A program made the translations under genes and the position numbers. 64,000 nucleotides of DNA from an uncultured Clostridia bacterium. Its GTDB lineage: Bacteria; Bacillota; Clostridia; Christensenellales; Borkfalkiaceae. Of this stretch, positions 8,804 to 18,303 are shown piece after piece. The stretch spans positions 1 through 64,000 of the forward strand of contig CANRAD010000007.1 of NCBI GenBank assembly GCA_947628505.1. Reading direction: 5' to 3'. Position 1 is the first letter of the stretch. Each line of letters opens with the position of its first letter. The notes beneath the pieces were generated by a model. The model was not told the origin of the DNA. It did not search any database and was given only the letters and a program-made list of their open reading frames with translations.

Positions 8804-8847
8804 CATCAAACGAAATGCTTTTAACCATCAAACGAAATGCTTTTAAC
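8804..8847. repeat. Two perfect tandem copies of a 22-bp unit
   Basis: The unit at 8804-8825 (core CATCAAACGAAATGC, ending TTTTAAC) is repeated exactly at 8826-8847 with no spacer. Function unknown; it may be a slipped-strand duplication or a paired protein-binding site. Confidence 0.85.
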
Positions 8848-8947
8848 ATTGAAATAATACGCGGTTTTTTACGCTGCTTATTTAAGATTATACGGTGCGA
8901 AACTGCTTCTACCGTCGCAGCAATTTATGTGTATACCCGAAAAGTAA

Positions 8948-8977
8948 ACGCGCAAGGCTTAAAAAGTCCTGCGCGTT
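8948..8977 (-). terminator. Probable terminator of the 17868-9018 operon
   Basis: GCGC-rich stem (ACGCGC pairing GCGCGT, plus AGG/CCT after one bulged A), 40 bp beyond the companion gene stop. On the minus strand it is followed by TTTACTTTTC, a modest U-tract. Confidence 0.5.
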
Positions 8978-9017
8978 TTGCATAAGCGAATTACAGTTAT
9001 CGTGTCTGCCGATTAAA

Positions 9018-9797
9018 TTAAGTTTGCGGTGCCGCTATTGCATCGGAAATCGGCGCCTCTCGTATAACGCGTTTAATAAGCCCTTTGTCAATAAGTTCCA
9101 CAATTCCCTCGTAAGGCAAATAATAATCCTCTGACGGGCGTTCGGTTTTGGGCGTATTTTTCAACTTCATAACATCGGCAATAAGTTCTTCCGAGTAATT
9201 TTCACGTCTGTCGCTTCTTATCCTGTATAAACAAGGCGTATCGGCATAATATGCAATTTCCGACACATCTTCTATTGCGTATTTGCTGTCTGCATACTTT
9301 TGGGGATCAAGGGCAAGATACAAGCAAAGTGTTTTACCCTTTATCGAAAGCCTTGCCAATGTTTCTCTTCCAAAGCGAAAACTTTCCCGCTTCCAACTCA
9401 TACGGTCAGTTACTTTTTTATATGAAAGCAACTCGTTTTTGATATGGATATACCACTGTTTAACCTCGTCCGAGGATTGAATATATTTTGCCGTAAAACT
9501 TCTGTCGTAGCTCAGAAATCCCGCGGGCGAAGATTCTTCTTCGGGCAATTCGGCTGCTAACGCAGCGGCAACTTCCGCAGTTTCTTCCGACTGCTCTTCC
9601 TCGGTCATCGTTTCATCCGCACCGATATCTTCTTCGTCCGCATTTTTACGCCTTATAGCTCCCACAAGCATTACCGACATGGTTATTATAACTCCCATAA
9701 GAAGCGCAATGCCTGCTATAAGCAATACAAACGACAAAGTTCCGTCCACGTCGAGAGTTGTTCCGAAAAAATTTACCGTAAGTAATCCGTTTAACAT
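9018..9797 (-). CDS. Small membrane companion protein of MBG surface protein
   Basis: A 259-residue protein with AAGGGGG before ATG 9797, 10 bp after the stop of the giant gene at 9808. One membrane segment (about 20-47), then RRK, an acidic Glu-rich linker (52-90), then a domain at about 95-235 with SYDRSFTAKYIQS, WYIHIKNELLSYKK, a WKRESF motif, LARLSIKGKTLCLYLALDP and YADTPCLYRIRSDRR. The same domain begins in the gene at the left window edge, which also follows a giant MBG gene. The domain is rich in conserved aromatic and basic residues and predicted cytoplasmic. I cannot name it. The context suggests a partner in export, anchoring or signalling for the surface protein; no catalytic motif is evident. 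Confidence 0.85.
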   Translation of the reverse strand: MLNGLLTVNFFGTTLDVDGTLSFVLLIAGIALLMGVIITMSVMLVGAIRRKNADEEDIGADETMTEEEQSEETAEVAAALAAELPEEESSPAGFLSYDRSFTAKYIQSSDEVKQWYIHIKNELLSYKKVTDRMSWKRESFRFGRETLARLSIKGKTLCLYLALDPQKYADSKYAIEDVSEIAYYADTPCLYRIRSDRRENYSEELIADVMKLKNTPKTERPSEDYYLPYEGIVELIDKGLIKRVIREAPISDAIAAPQT

Positions 9798-9807
9798 AGT
9801 CGCCCCC

Positions 9808-12800
9808 TTATCTCTTTTTAATCACTGCCAAAACAATCGCAAGGACTATTACAGTAATGCCTTCGATTCCGAGCGCAATAACGAAGGGTGAGATTTCCAT
9901 ACCTTCGAAAGTTCCCGAATCGGTTTTGTCGGGGTTACCGGAATCTCCGCCCGACGAGTGCTGTGAAGTAACAACCACGGTGTTGGTCGTTCTGACACCC
10001 TCGGCAAAGCAATAGTTCTTTGCGTTTGCACCCTCTAAAATGGCAACTACCTCATACACGCCTGCCGCGGTTATTACCTGATCGTGGGTATCTGCAAGTT
10101 CGAAACGCACCTGTATGCCTTTCCAGTCATCCGCCATGCCCGTAATGTCTATTGCGGCGAGATCTTCAAGACTGATAGGCTCGCCCGTGTAAGTGTATGT
10201 GAGTTTCGAGGTATCCCAAATAAGCGAGAGCGAAAGTTGCTCGACAACAAGTTTATCGTGGTTGGTATCTTTTGACGAATCATTGCCGCCGTCGCGATAG
10301 ATGACCGTGCGCGAAGTATCGTCTGGCAGTACAAAGTTGATGTAATACTCTCCGCAGTCGTAATATTTTCCGAACTGATTTTTACGCCACAAACCGTACG
10401 TTACGCCCGTCGCCTCATTGAAGAAGTCTTCGGAAACGTCCTCGCCGTTACGGGTTATCGACAGATACTCGCTGTGCGAATCTTTGAGTAATTCAAACAG
10501 CTCGTCGGTAGTGGGAACGTCGCCGTATTTAATCGTAACAGCTTTTTTGAAGATTACCTTTGTAACTTCGGTGTCCTTTTGCACGGCTACGCGCCATTCG
10601 CCTTCCAATACCTCGTGGTTGTCTGCAACTATGTGATAATAAACCACATACTTGCCCACAGTGCGCAAATCTACCGTTATCGGATAGTTTATATCCGATA
10701 TATCCAAGTCGGTTATATTTATGTAAGTATCTGCGGGAGCAGCGCCGAATTCGGGTTTTGCAGGCTTAATTTCATTGTTCGGGCCCGTGTACGCCAAAGG
10801 CCGGGTTGCCCATATTGTCATGCCTTGCTCTCCGACGGCGCCGAAGTTCTTAAACTTGCCGTCTTCGTCTTTTTCGGCGAGCATTACGGCCTGATTGCCC
10901 GCTCCGCCGGCAAATTCATCGTGCATGAACACGTTACCGTTATCATTCAGCTTGACTATTTTCGCTGCGTTAATTTCAAACTCAAATTCAATCCAATTCT
11001 GTTCCAACCCTTTGAAAATCAAATTTTCTTTAAGCTCCACGCGCACGGTGTAGGTGCCGGCTTCGGTTTTAACGTTGCCGGAAATGGTCATCGTGCCGTC
11101 GTCGAAGCCCTCGGGCATATAGGTTATTTCTTCGCCCGTGTAGGTAAACTCGCGCGTATCCTCGGTGGGCGGGGTAACTTCGCCTGCGGAAATGACGTAT
11201 TTCCCCGCCGTAAACGTAACGTCGTAGTTGCCGTAAACCTTGCTTTCAGCCCAGATTTCATATTCGCCTACAGACGTTTCTGCGCTTAACTCGATCTTCA
11301 CTCCCCTGCTGCGGACTTCATATACAATCGCTCCGAGCGATTGTACGCTGTCGCCCGTGTAGAAGTCGCTGCTCGGCTTTATTTCAAATTCGGTCTGCGG
11401 CTGCTCGCCATATGCGTGCCCGCCGTCGGCTATGGTAAGGTCTATCGGCTTCGGGTTTACCGTCAGCGTGCCTGCAACGTAATGTATATCGTAGTTGTCC
11501 GAAGTATAGCCCTTGGGCGTGATTTTATAGTTTGAACCGATCGCTCCGCCCTGTGTGTAGTCGAAGTCATAGTCGAGCGCGCCCGAAAGGTTGCTTTCGC
11601 TCTCGCCGGTTACAAAACCGCTGTAAACAACGCCGTTAGCCGAAGCCGCCGCGCCGTAGGTTATAGCGTTGGGGTTGGCTGTAATCGTCAACTGCTTTTT
11701 ACTTATGGTTATTTTGAACTCTACGCCGTCAGAGCCGCCGTCCGTCCACTTGTAACCCTCTTTCGGGGTTATGGTGAGCGTATAGGTGTTCGCGTCCTTA
11801 GCCGTAAACTTGCCGTTTCCTATATTAAACGCCGCGCCCTTGCCGGACGGCGAGATGGTGTAGCTCATTTTATCTTCGACATAACCCGACACCGTCAGCT
11901 CTAAATTTTCGCCGTTATACTCGCCGCTTACAACTCCGTCAACGCCGTCCGTCGTGGTGGGCTTATCCACTGTGCCGTCGGAAACCGTGTACGTCGCGGT
12001 GAAATTGTCTTGTATCTTGTAGTTTTTGGTCTTGTCGTTTGAAACGAGCGCAACTGTTATTTTGTACTCGCCTTTCTCTTTGGGATAGCCGTTTGAAAGA
12101 TCTACGTCTATCTTTTCGAAAGTTATCGTGTAGTCCGTGGTAATTTCGAGCGTTTCGCCGTTTTGCAGACCGATAAACACAACCGTAACATTTTGATGTT
12201 CTTCGCCGTTGTACTCGCCCGTACCGTTTTTGAACGTCAGCGTAGCTTTGGTTATTTCATACGTCTGCGATTCGGTGGTTATTTTATAGTTTTTGGCAAG
12301 ACTGCTCTCCGGCTTTAACTGCACTTTTACCGTATAATCACCCACGTTTTTGGGCAAATCGCCGTCGAGCGAGCCGTTTGAAGTCTCAAACGACAGCGTA
12401 TAATCCGCGTCTTTTACAAGCGCTTGACCGTTTTTGAGTCCGTCGAATACAACGTCCAAATCGTCTTGCCCCTTGCCGGCGTATGCGCCCGAGGCGGACT
12501 TCATGGTAAATGTAAGTTCGGCTTCTTTTATTTCAATGGTGAATTTAACTTCTTCGGTGTTCCCGCCCGTCCATTTATAGCCCGCTTTGGGAGTTACGGT
12601 AAGAGTGTACGTTCCCACGTCGGTTGCGGAGAACTCGCCCGTGGCCTCGTCAAACGTCGCACCCTGTGAAACCGAGCCGCTCATCTGGTCTTTATTGAAG
12701 TTTGAAAGCGTTATATTCTGCGCCTCGCCGCTATACTCCGAGCCGACTATATTGTCGCCATTGGGCTTTTCAATCAACCCGTCGGTTACCGTAAAAGTTG

Positions 12801-15800
12801 CCGAGACGGTGGTAATATTATAGTTTTTAGTCTTTGAATTTTCGTTAAGTTCAACTTTCATCGTATATTCGCCCACTTCTTTGGGGTGTCCGTTCGAAAG
12901 TTCGACTTCTATCTCTTCAAAAGTAACGGTATAGTCGCTCGCCTCTAACGTTTCACCGTTCTGCAAGCCCTCGAATTCCACCGTAACGTTCTGATGCTCC
13001 GCTCCGTTAAACGCCGCAGAGCCGTCTTTGAACGTTAAGGAGGCTTTGGTGATCTCATACTCCTGCGAAGCCGTAGTAACGTTGTAGTTCTTCGCAAAAT
13101 CGCCGTTCAACACAACTTTGACCGTATAAGTTCCGACCGTCTTGGGCAAACCGCCGTCAAGGTCGCCGTCCGAAGTTTCAACAGACAGCGTATATCCGTT
13201 ACCCTTCGTGTAGTTGTCGCCCGGTTTCAAGGCATCAAACTCAACGTCAACTTCCTGTCCCAAGCCCGTATAAGCGTCAGTGGTCTTTTGCAGAGTAAAC
13301 GTTATATCCGCCTTGTTGACCGTGAACGTCGCGGATTCGGTGGTTATATTATAGTTGCCGGCCGCCGCGGTATCCTTCAAAGTTACCGTAACGGTATATT
13401 TCCCCGCGCCTTTGGGCTTGTCATTATCGCCGAGCACGCCGGGATCGCCGGAAGAGCCGTCGGGACTGAACGACAACTCATAATCCGTGTCTTTTGTCAG
13501 ACTTCCGCTCTTCAAATCGTCGAAATCAACGTCGATATCGCCGAACTCTTCGCCCTTATAGTCTTCTTTGTCGGATTTCAAGGTGAAAGTTATATCTCTT
13601 TTGGTTATCTCAAAACTGCCGTCGGTGAAAGTTATGGTATAGTTGCTCGCGTCCAACTCGTTTTTGGTCGCTTCGCCCACTATCTTATATTTGCCCGCAT
13701 CGAGCAGACCTGAAAGTTCTTCGCGCTCCGCTCCGACTTTGACGAGTTTCAACGTAAAGGCGCTCGATACGTCGCCGCTTAAAATTTTGGTTGCGGAAGT
13801 TACCGTATAGAGATCTGCTATCTGACGCGCAAGATATGAAGCAATATTTTCGGCGGTCAATTGCGCGTTGTCTCCCCATTCCTGGCTAGGCAAATCGTTG
13901 ATTTTAACTTCCACTTCTCTCGGACTTATGGTAAAGTTCTTTTTGAACTCCGTTCCGGGAGTGAGCTGATATTTGTTTTCAAAATCTTCGGCGATGCCCG
14001 TAATTTTAACGTAATACTCGCCCGCAAGGTGCGCGTGCTCACCCGGCAACTCATAGTCATTTTTAACGCGGTATATCTTAAAACTCAACTTTTTGTTTTC
14101 GTCGTCGCCCTTGTCCGCGTCCGCCAAAAATTCGTCTTTGAGCACGGGCTTGGGGTGATGCGCTTCGTGAGCCGCGGAATCGTCGACCTCTTCGCCGTAA
14201 ACGTAGCCGGATACGTTCCACTCAATATCGTCTTCGGTTATCTGCTTTAAGTTTATCTTATAGAAGTCTTGATCGTTCTGATATATAACGTGATAGGTGC
14301 TGTCGCCCTCGCCGCCCGCGCTCTTGAATACAAGCGCGATTCTGTATCCGCCCTCGGCTTTATGCACTGCGGTTGCCGCGGTTAAAGCGCCGCTCCTGTC
14401 GTCGCGCAACGAAAGGTCGGCAAACGCTTTCAAAGCGTCTTTTGCCTCGCTGAGTTCAGTTATAGCCTGGTCGCCCTTATGCAAGCCCGATATCGCCGTT
14501 ACTTTACTCCACAAAGCGTCCTGATCGGGCAGAGCGTCGCCGTAAGTCGCCGTAATTCCCTCCGCGTCGAAAGTTATGGTGATTTGTTCCTGCTTGAAAC
14601 TTATATTTACCGTAAACACTCTCGAATCGTGGTTGTCCGCAGTTACGAGTATATAATAGGTGTAAGTTTTGCCTATCACGTATCCGCTCAGATCGTCTAT
14701 GCTGTCTTGCCAGCCGACGGCGCCAGCGTCAAGTTGCGTTTCGCTGTATTTTATGGTAGGAACCATTCCGCCCTTTAAGCTGAACCATGCTTCCGTTGCG
14801 GTGCGTGAGAACTGACTTTCGTGGTCATAAAAGTGCGTTACGGTGAACACGGCTTGTTCGATTTGCCTGTTCCCCTGCTCGTTGCCGCCTTTACCCTCTA
14901 TGGTTGCGTTGGTTAAGGCATATTCGCCCGCCTTTTCATAATATTCTCTATATGTTTCGTTAGTGTGGTCGGCCTTGCCGAAATCGCCCGTTACGGTCAG
15001 ATTATAGTTTTTGCCTATATCCTCGTTGGTAAATTCGGGCACTATCGGATAATATCCGACGGGGTTATAGCCCGTGGCGTGCAATACGTACGCTTTAAGC
15101 AAATTGCCGTCCGAGCCTACGCCGCCGTTGTTTTCGGAAGAAACGAAGCCCGTCTGCCCCGATATAACGCCCGACACCTCGATTTTTTCGCTCGTGCGGC
15201 TCGTGCCGTATGTAAAGCTCTTGTTCCCTATCTTGACCGAAGCCTCGCGCTTGATTATTCTGTAACTGAACGTGTTGTCCGTCAAGGTGAAATTATCGCC
15301 GTTTAACGCAAACGTAACGGTTATCGTGTGATTTGTATCCGCCGTATATTCCTGACTGCAACTTCCGTCCCTCTGCAACGTAACGGCGTTTACGGCGGCA
15401 AGCAAAGCGCCCGAAATGCCCGTCGTATCAACGGCAAAATGCAGTTGCGCGCTGTCCGACGCGGTTGCGCTCGCCGTAGGGTGTTTGCCGATATATTCCA
15501 AAGTCCAGCCCGAAGTTGAGCCGTCCGTGCCTTCCCACCTGTTGTCGCCCGTTTTATTGGGCGTAAACTTAACTTTCAGCTCTCTTTGGGTTATCGTGCC
15601 GTCGCCCGTAAACGTATAAGTGTAGTCATCCTTTAATTTATAGTTTTTATAAATCGTGTTGTCGCCGCCTTTGCCCGTCAAGCTGATTCCCGACAGTTTG
15701 ATTTGTTTGGAATTAGCGTCTGCGGAAGTGAACACGGCGGAAGTATATGATATATCTATCTTGCCGTTATGCGCGCTGTCTACAACCCCTGTGAACGTTA

Positions 15801-17868
15801 CCCCGCTTTTATCGATTGATATGCCCGAAGCGGAAGTCGTCGCGTCGTAAACTTTGCTACCGCTTGAAGAAATTCCGCCCGAAATCGAAATCTCTTTGGG
15901 GTTTACAAGCGATTCCGTTGCAGGCGTTTCGGTCGTGGCCACGATACTTGTATCAATGGTGTAATTGCCGTTATTTAAAATTATGTTGGTCAGTTTATAC
16001 GTCTTTGTGCCCACGTTACTATCGCCCAACACGATATTTGCGCTGCTGACCGCAACGTTCTCGTGAAAGCCCGTAAAGCCCGTAAGATTAATGCCCGTAA
16101 CGGTTATACCCTTACTGCCCGCGCTCGTGCCGCCGACGGTCGTTCCGTCATAGGTCATTGCCCCGCCGATTGTGCCCGAAAAAGTAACGTTTTCGGTTAT
16201 CGGCCTCGCCGTTACGGTGAGTTGGGCGGTAACCGGAGATCCGAGGGTATAATTGGTTGCCTTGCCTTTTTTAAGCGATATCGTAGTCGGCGGTTTTATG
16301 GTTGCCTTTGTTGAGCTTACGCCCGTTGTCCATGGCGTATATCCATCAATAGTACAATACGCATTATCCGCCCATGCGTCATCGTTTACCAATCCGGCAA
16401 CTTTAAAAGTAACGTTCGGCGCATTATTGCCATAAGTTACGGAAGCGGCATTTGCGGTCAAAGTAAGAGACTTTTTTGCAATGGAAATTGTTTTATAATC
16501 TATGGCGCTTTCCGTGCCGTCCGTCCAGACTTTTCCCGAGGCAGGTTTAATTTTGAGGGTATATGTGCCGTAGTCCGTTGCCGAAAATTTGCTTGAAGCA
16601 TAACTGCTTCCGGCAGTTGTGCTGTCCAACGCGGTTCCGGCCGGCAAACTAAACGTTGCGCCCTGCGCGGTGCCATTAAACGTAAAATCACTGTTTCCGA
16701 GCGCCGACGGCTTTGCTATCGGCTCTCTTGCTTGCGCATTAAGTTTTGCCAAATTCAAGTGAAAGGCAGCGTAAACAGACCATTCAGAATTGTTCACTTG
16801 AGAAGAAAAAGAATCGCCAAAAATTTGGTAATTAGACAAATCATTACCCTCTTCCGTACAAATAGATAAATTGTTATCATCCTCCACTAATGTTGAACGC
16901 AACATCGCAGACCTATTAAATATATCCTCATATAACTCGATATATCCCCAACCGTGAGTTGAATTTACATGATGAATGTTATTACCGTCGTATTTGTAAC
17001 CTAATTCCTCCTCCGATGGAAGCCAAAGTTTATCATCTTTCCATAAACCTGCTTCGTGTTGTACTAAATACTGAACATAAATATTTGTTGCCGCTTGTTC
17101 ACCTTTGGTGTTTCTAATTGTTGCGTCTTTACTCCACGAATTATTCGCTGAGCCAGAATTAGTTGCAGGTGCATAAGGATCAGCCTCCGTCACATCATTA
17201 TAACCATTCAGACTTAGGGAACGAAATTGAAAGCTATCCTTCTGCCAAATAACTTTTGCAGGAGTAACAATAAGATCATCATAATTTTTAATAAAAGTGC
17301 TATAATTGCTATTTTGTTTGTTTGTTCCAGAGGTAAGAGTTTTGCCGTCAGTCGTATATTGTGAACCGACAAGAAAGCTTCTAGCCAAACTATAACTATA
17401 TGAAGCAAATGGATATGGCGCAGTATAACTTCTATTAGTAGAAATAGAAGGATTAATACCTGACCATACACTCGTAAATGTTGCACAGTTCTGCACAAGA
17501 GTTAAAATAGGATTGCCGTCCATATCTTTCGACAAAAATACGGGCGTCCAAGTAAACCCACCCATAGATACAACTATATCTTTTTTAGAAAAATCATTAG
17601 TTCTTTTTGCAGTTGTTAAATTTTTAATTGTATTATAGTTGCTACCGGAAATAAGTTGAGTATAAAGACTATTAACATCTTTTGAATTAAAATATTTGGT
17701 ATTGCCAATATAATTTAAAGTAACTGTCGGACTCGGGGCCTGTGAATACGCCTCGGCGGTTATGCCTTTTGACGGGATTAATGAAAAAATTGCCGCTAAA
17801 AAAACGGCAAGGCTCAATATAAACGCCGCAAGCGACGATTTCATCAACTTATTTTTGACAATTTGCAT
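9808..17868 (-). CDS. Giant MBG/YDG-repeat surface protein (2686 residues)
   Basis: ATG 17868 has GAGGG about 10 bases upstream. Residues about 8-40 are a signal peptide. Residues about 45-380 form a non-repeat domain with WLPSEEELGYKYDG and WQKDSFQFRSLSL segments, resembling the DUF6273-type domain found at the N-terminus of such proteins. About 390-2600 are MBG/YDG Ig-like repeats. A Ser/Gly/Asp-rich linker precedes a C-terminal membrane helix ending VIKKR; no LPxTG motif is visible. The codons for the N-terminal domain (about 16750-17750) are clearly more AT-rich than the repeat region, suggesting a different origin. Two adjacent blocks (about 12545-13300 and 11700-12540) encode the same order of repeat types and look like a tandem duplication. 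Regulated by a long structured leader. Probable adhesin or surface-layer component. Confidence 0.9.
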   Translation of the reverse strand: MQIVKNKLMKSSLAAFILSLAVFLAAIFSLIPSKGITAEAYSQAPSPTVTLNYIGNTKYFNSKDVNSLYTQLISGSNYNTIKNLTTAKRTNDFSKKDIVVSMGGFTWTPVFLSKDMDGNPILTLVQNCATFTSVWSGINPSISTNRSYTAPYPFASYSYSLARSFLVGSQYTTDGKTLTSGTNKQNSNYSTFIKNYDDLIVTPAKVIWQKDSFQFRSLSLNGYNDVTEADPYAPATNSGSANNSWSKDATIRNTKGEQAATNIYVQYLVQHEAGLWKDDKLWLPSEEELGYKYDGNNIHHVNSTHGWGYIELYEDIFNRSAMLRSTLVEDDNNLSICTEEGNDLSNYQIFGDSFSSQVNNSEWSVYAAFHLNLAKLNAQAREPIAKPSALGNSDFTFNGTAQGATFSLPAGTALDSTTAGSSYASSKFSATDYGTYTLKIKPASGKVWTDGTESAIDYKTISIAKKSLTLTANAASVTYGNNAPNVTFKVAGLVNDDAWADNAYCTIDGYTPWTTGVSSTKATIKPPTTISLKKGKATNYTLGSPVTAQLTVTARPITENVTFSGTIGGAMTYDGTTVGGTSAGSKGITVTGINLTGFTGFHENVAVSSANIVLGDSNVGTKTYKLTNIILNNGNYTIDTSIVATTETPATESLVNPKEISISGGISSSGSKVYDATTSASGISIDKSGVTFTGVVDSAHNGKIDISYTSAVFTSADANSKQIKLSGISLTGKGGDNTIYKNYKLKDDYTYTFTGDGTITQRELKVKFTPNKTGDNRWEGTDGSTSGWTLEYIGKHPTASATASDSAQLHFAVDTTGISGALLAAVNAVTLQRDGSCSQEYTADTNHTITVTFALNGDNFTLTDNTFSYRIIKREASVKIGNKSFTYGTSRTSEKIEVSGVISGQTGFVSSENNGGVGSDGNLLKAYVLHATGYNPVGYYPIVPEFTNEDIGKNYNLTVTGDFGKADHTNETYREYYEKAGEYALTNATIEGKGGNEQGNRQIEQAVFTVTHFYDHESQFSRTATEAWFSLKGGMVPTIKYSETQLDAGAVGWQDSIDDLSGYVIGKTYTYYILVTADNHDSRVFTVNISFKQEQITITFDAEGITATYGDALPDQDALWSKVTAISGLHKGDQAITELSEAKDALKAFADLSLRDDRSGALTAATAVHKAEGGYRIALVFKSAGGEGDSTYHVIYQNDQDFYKINLKQITEDDIEWNVSGYVYGEEVDDSAAHEAHHPKPVLKDEFLADADKGDDENKKLSFKIYRVKNDYELPGEHAHLAGEYYVKITGIAEDFENKYQLTPGTEFKKNFTISPREVEVKINDLPSQEWGDNAQLTAENIASYLARQIADLYTVTSATKILSGDVSSAFTLKLVKVGAEREELSGLLDAGKYKIVGEATKNELDASNYTITFTDGSFEITKRDITFTLKSDKEDYKGEEFGDIDVDFDDLKSGSLTKDTDYELSFSPDGSSGDPGVLGDNDKPKGAGKYTVTVTLKDTAAAGNYNITTESATFTVNKADITFTLQKTTDAYTGLGQEVDVEFDALKPGDNYTKGNGYTLSVETSDGDLDGGLPKTVGTYTVKVVLNGDFAKNYNVTTASQEYEITKASLTFKDGSAAFNGAEHQNVTVEFEGLQNGETLEASDYTVTFEEIEVELSNGHPKEVGEYTMKVELNENSKTKNYNITTVSATFTVTDGLIEKPNGDNIVGSEYSGEAQNITLSNFNKDQMSGSVSQGATFDEATGEFSATDVGTYTLTVTPKAGYKWTGGNTEEVKFTIEIKEAELTFTMKSASGAYAGKGQDDLDVVFDGLKNGQALVKDADYTLSFETSNGSLDGDLPKNVGDYTVKVQLKPESSLAKNYKITTESQTYEITKATLTFKNGTGEYNGEEHQNVTVVFIGLQNGETLEITTDYTITFEKIDVDLSNGYPKEKGEYKITVALVSNDKTKNYKIQDNFTATYTVSDGTVDKPTTTDGVDGVVSGEYNGENLELTVSGYVEDKMSYTISPSGKGAAFNIGNGKFTAKDANTYTLTITPKEGYKWTDGGSDGVEFKITISKKQLTITANPNAITYGAAASANGVVYSGFVTGESESNLSGALDYDFDYTQGGAIGSNYKITPKGYTSDNYDIHYVAGTLTVNPKPIDLTIADGGHAYGEQPQTEFEIKPSSDFYTGDSVQSLGAIVYEVRSRGVKIELSAETSVGEYEIWAESKVYGNYDVTFTAGKYVISAGEVTPPTEDTREFTYTGEEITYMPEGFDDGTMTISGNVKTEAGTYTVRVELKENLIFKGLEQNWIEFEFEINAAKIVKLNDNGNVFMHDEFAGGAGNQAVMLAEKDEDGKFKNFGAVGEQGMTIWATRPLAYTGPNNEIKPAKPEFGAAPADTYINITDLDISDINYPITVDLRTVGKYVVYYHIVADNHEVLEGEWRVAVQKDTEVTKVIFKKAVTIKYGDVPTTDELFELLKDSHSEYLSITRNGEDVSEDFFNEATGVTYGLWRKNQFGKYYDCGEYYINFVLPDDTSRTVIYRDGGNDSSKDTNHDKLVVEQLSLSLIWDTSKLTYTYTGEPISLEDLAAIDITGMADDWKGIQVRFELADTHDQVITAAGVYEVVAILEGANAKNYCFAEGVRTTNTVVVTSQHSSGGDSGNPDKTDSGTFEGMEISPFVIALGIEGITVIVLAIVLAVIKKR

Positions 17869-17911
17869 CTCTTTTTCCCTCGCATCTTTTTTGTCTGTTA
17901 AATAAAAATAA

Positions 17912-17936
17912 GGCGTGTTCCTTCAAGAAACACGCC
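17912..17936 (-). terminator. Terminator-like hairpin 44 nt before the start of the giant surface gene
   Basis: Stem GGCGTGTTTCTT / AAGGAACACGCC (one mismatch), followed on the minus strand by TTATTTTTATTT. Its place between a long structured leader and the ribosome site fits an attenuator. Alternatively it ends a free-standing small RNA. Confidence 0.65.
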
Positions 17937-17958
17937 GCATATGGTATCTCTTAAAGGC

Positions 17959-18178
17959 TACCACACCGTTTACATTTTCAGAGCGTCAACAACTTTTTAT
18001 GACGAAATAAGAACTAAGAGATACTCTATGCCAAACTCTTTTTTGCTCTTATTCCGCTTTATTGAGTTGTTAACTTTATGCCGAAAAAAGGCATAAAAAT
18101 ACCCGATTGCAAGCCCTGACGCAACTTGAAAAGGGTACAAAAATACCGCTCCTAATATTAAAATGTAAACATGTGGTA
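17959..18178 (-). ncRNA. Structured RNA leader or candidate riboswitch / small RNA
   Basis: In the minus-strand transcript I can pair a closing stem of 18 bp (18178-18160 with 17978-17959), an inner 5-bp stem (18152-18148 with 17984-17980), then three arms meeting at one junction: 18138-18133 with 18104-18099; 18097-18090 with 18082-18075; and a long arm 18074-18065 with 17994-17985, extended by 18055-18047 with 18012-18004 and 18040-18036 with 18020-18016. Helices abut with few unpaired bases, as in a compact four-way junction. A consensus promoter lies just upstream and a terminator hairpin just downstream. I recognise no known class by its conserved bases; tmRNA, SRP and c-di-GMP type I signatures were looked for and not found. 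Confidence 0.6.
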
Positions 18179-18183
18179 TCACA

Positions 18184-18212
18184 AGAATACCACTTTTGAA
18201 AAGAATTGTCAA
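18184..18212 (-). promoter_or_regulatory. Consensus promoter of giant surface gene with palindromic operator over the -10
   Basis: TTGACA (18212-18207), 17-bp spacer, TATTCT (18189-18184) on the minus strand. The -10 lies in GTGGTATTCTTGTGATACCAC (18173-18192 region), two 7-bp arms around 7 bp, which could be a repressor site; the inner arm also serves as the 5' strand of the leader's closing stem. Confidence 0.75.
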
Positions 18213-18303
18213 TACCTGTACGAAATTTTCATAAAATTACCGATAGAAGCAAACGCGGAGACCGGGGAAAAGTGCGCGCCGACGCGGTCAAGGTTAAAAT
18301 CGA

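Larger units (their letters stand above)
8565..9017. other. Intergenic stretch without a convincing gene
   Basis: About 450 bp between the recombinase and the companion gene. It holds a 22-bp tandem repeat and a terminator-like hairpin (listed separately). Short open frames on both strands have no ribosome site and no recognisable motif. Confidence 0.6.

Noticed and set aside
8804..8847. CRISPR array
   Set aside because: Only two units, directly adjacent without spacers, and no cas genes.
17997..18212. 71-codon open frame in the leader of the giant surface gene
   Set aside because: Its start overlaps the -35 of the promoter, and the stretch is better explained by paired RNA helices.
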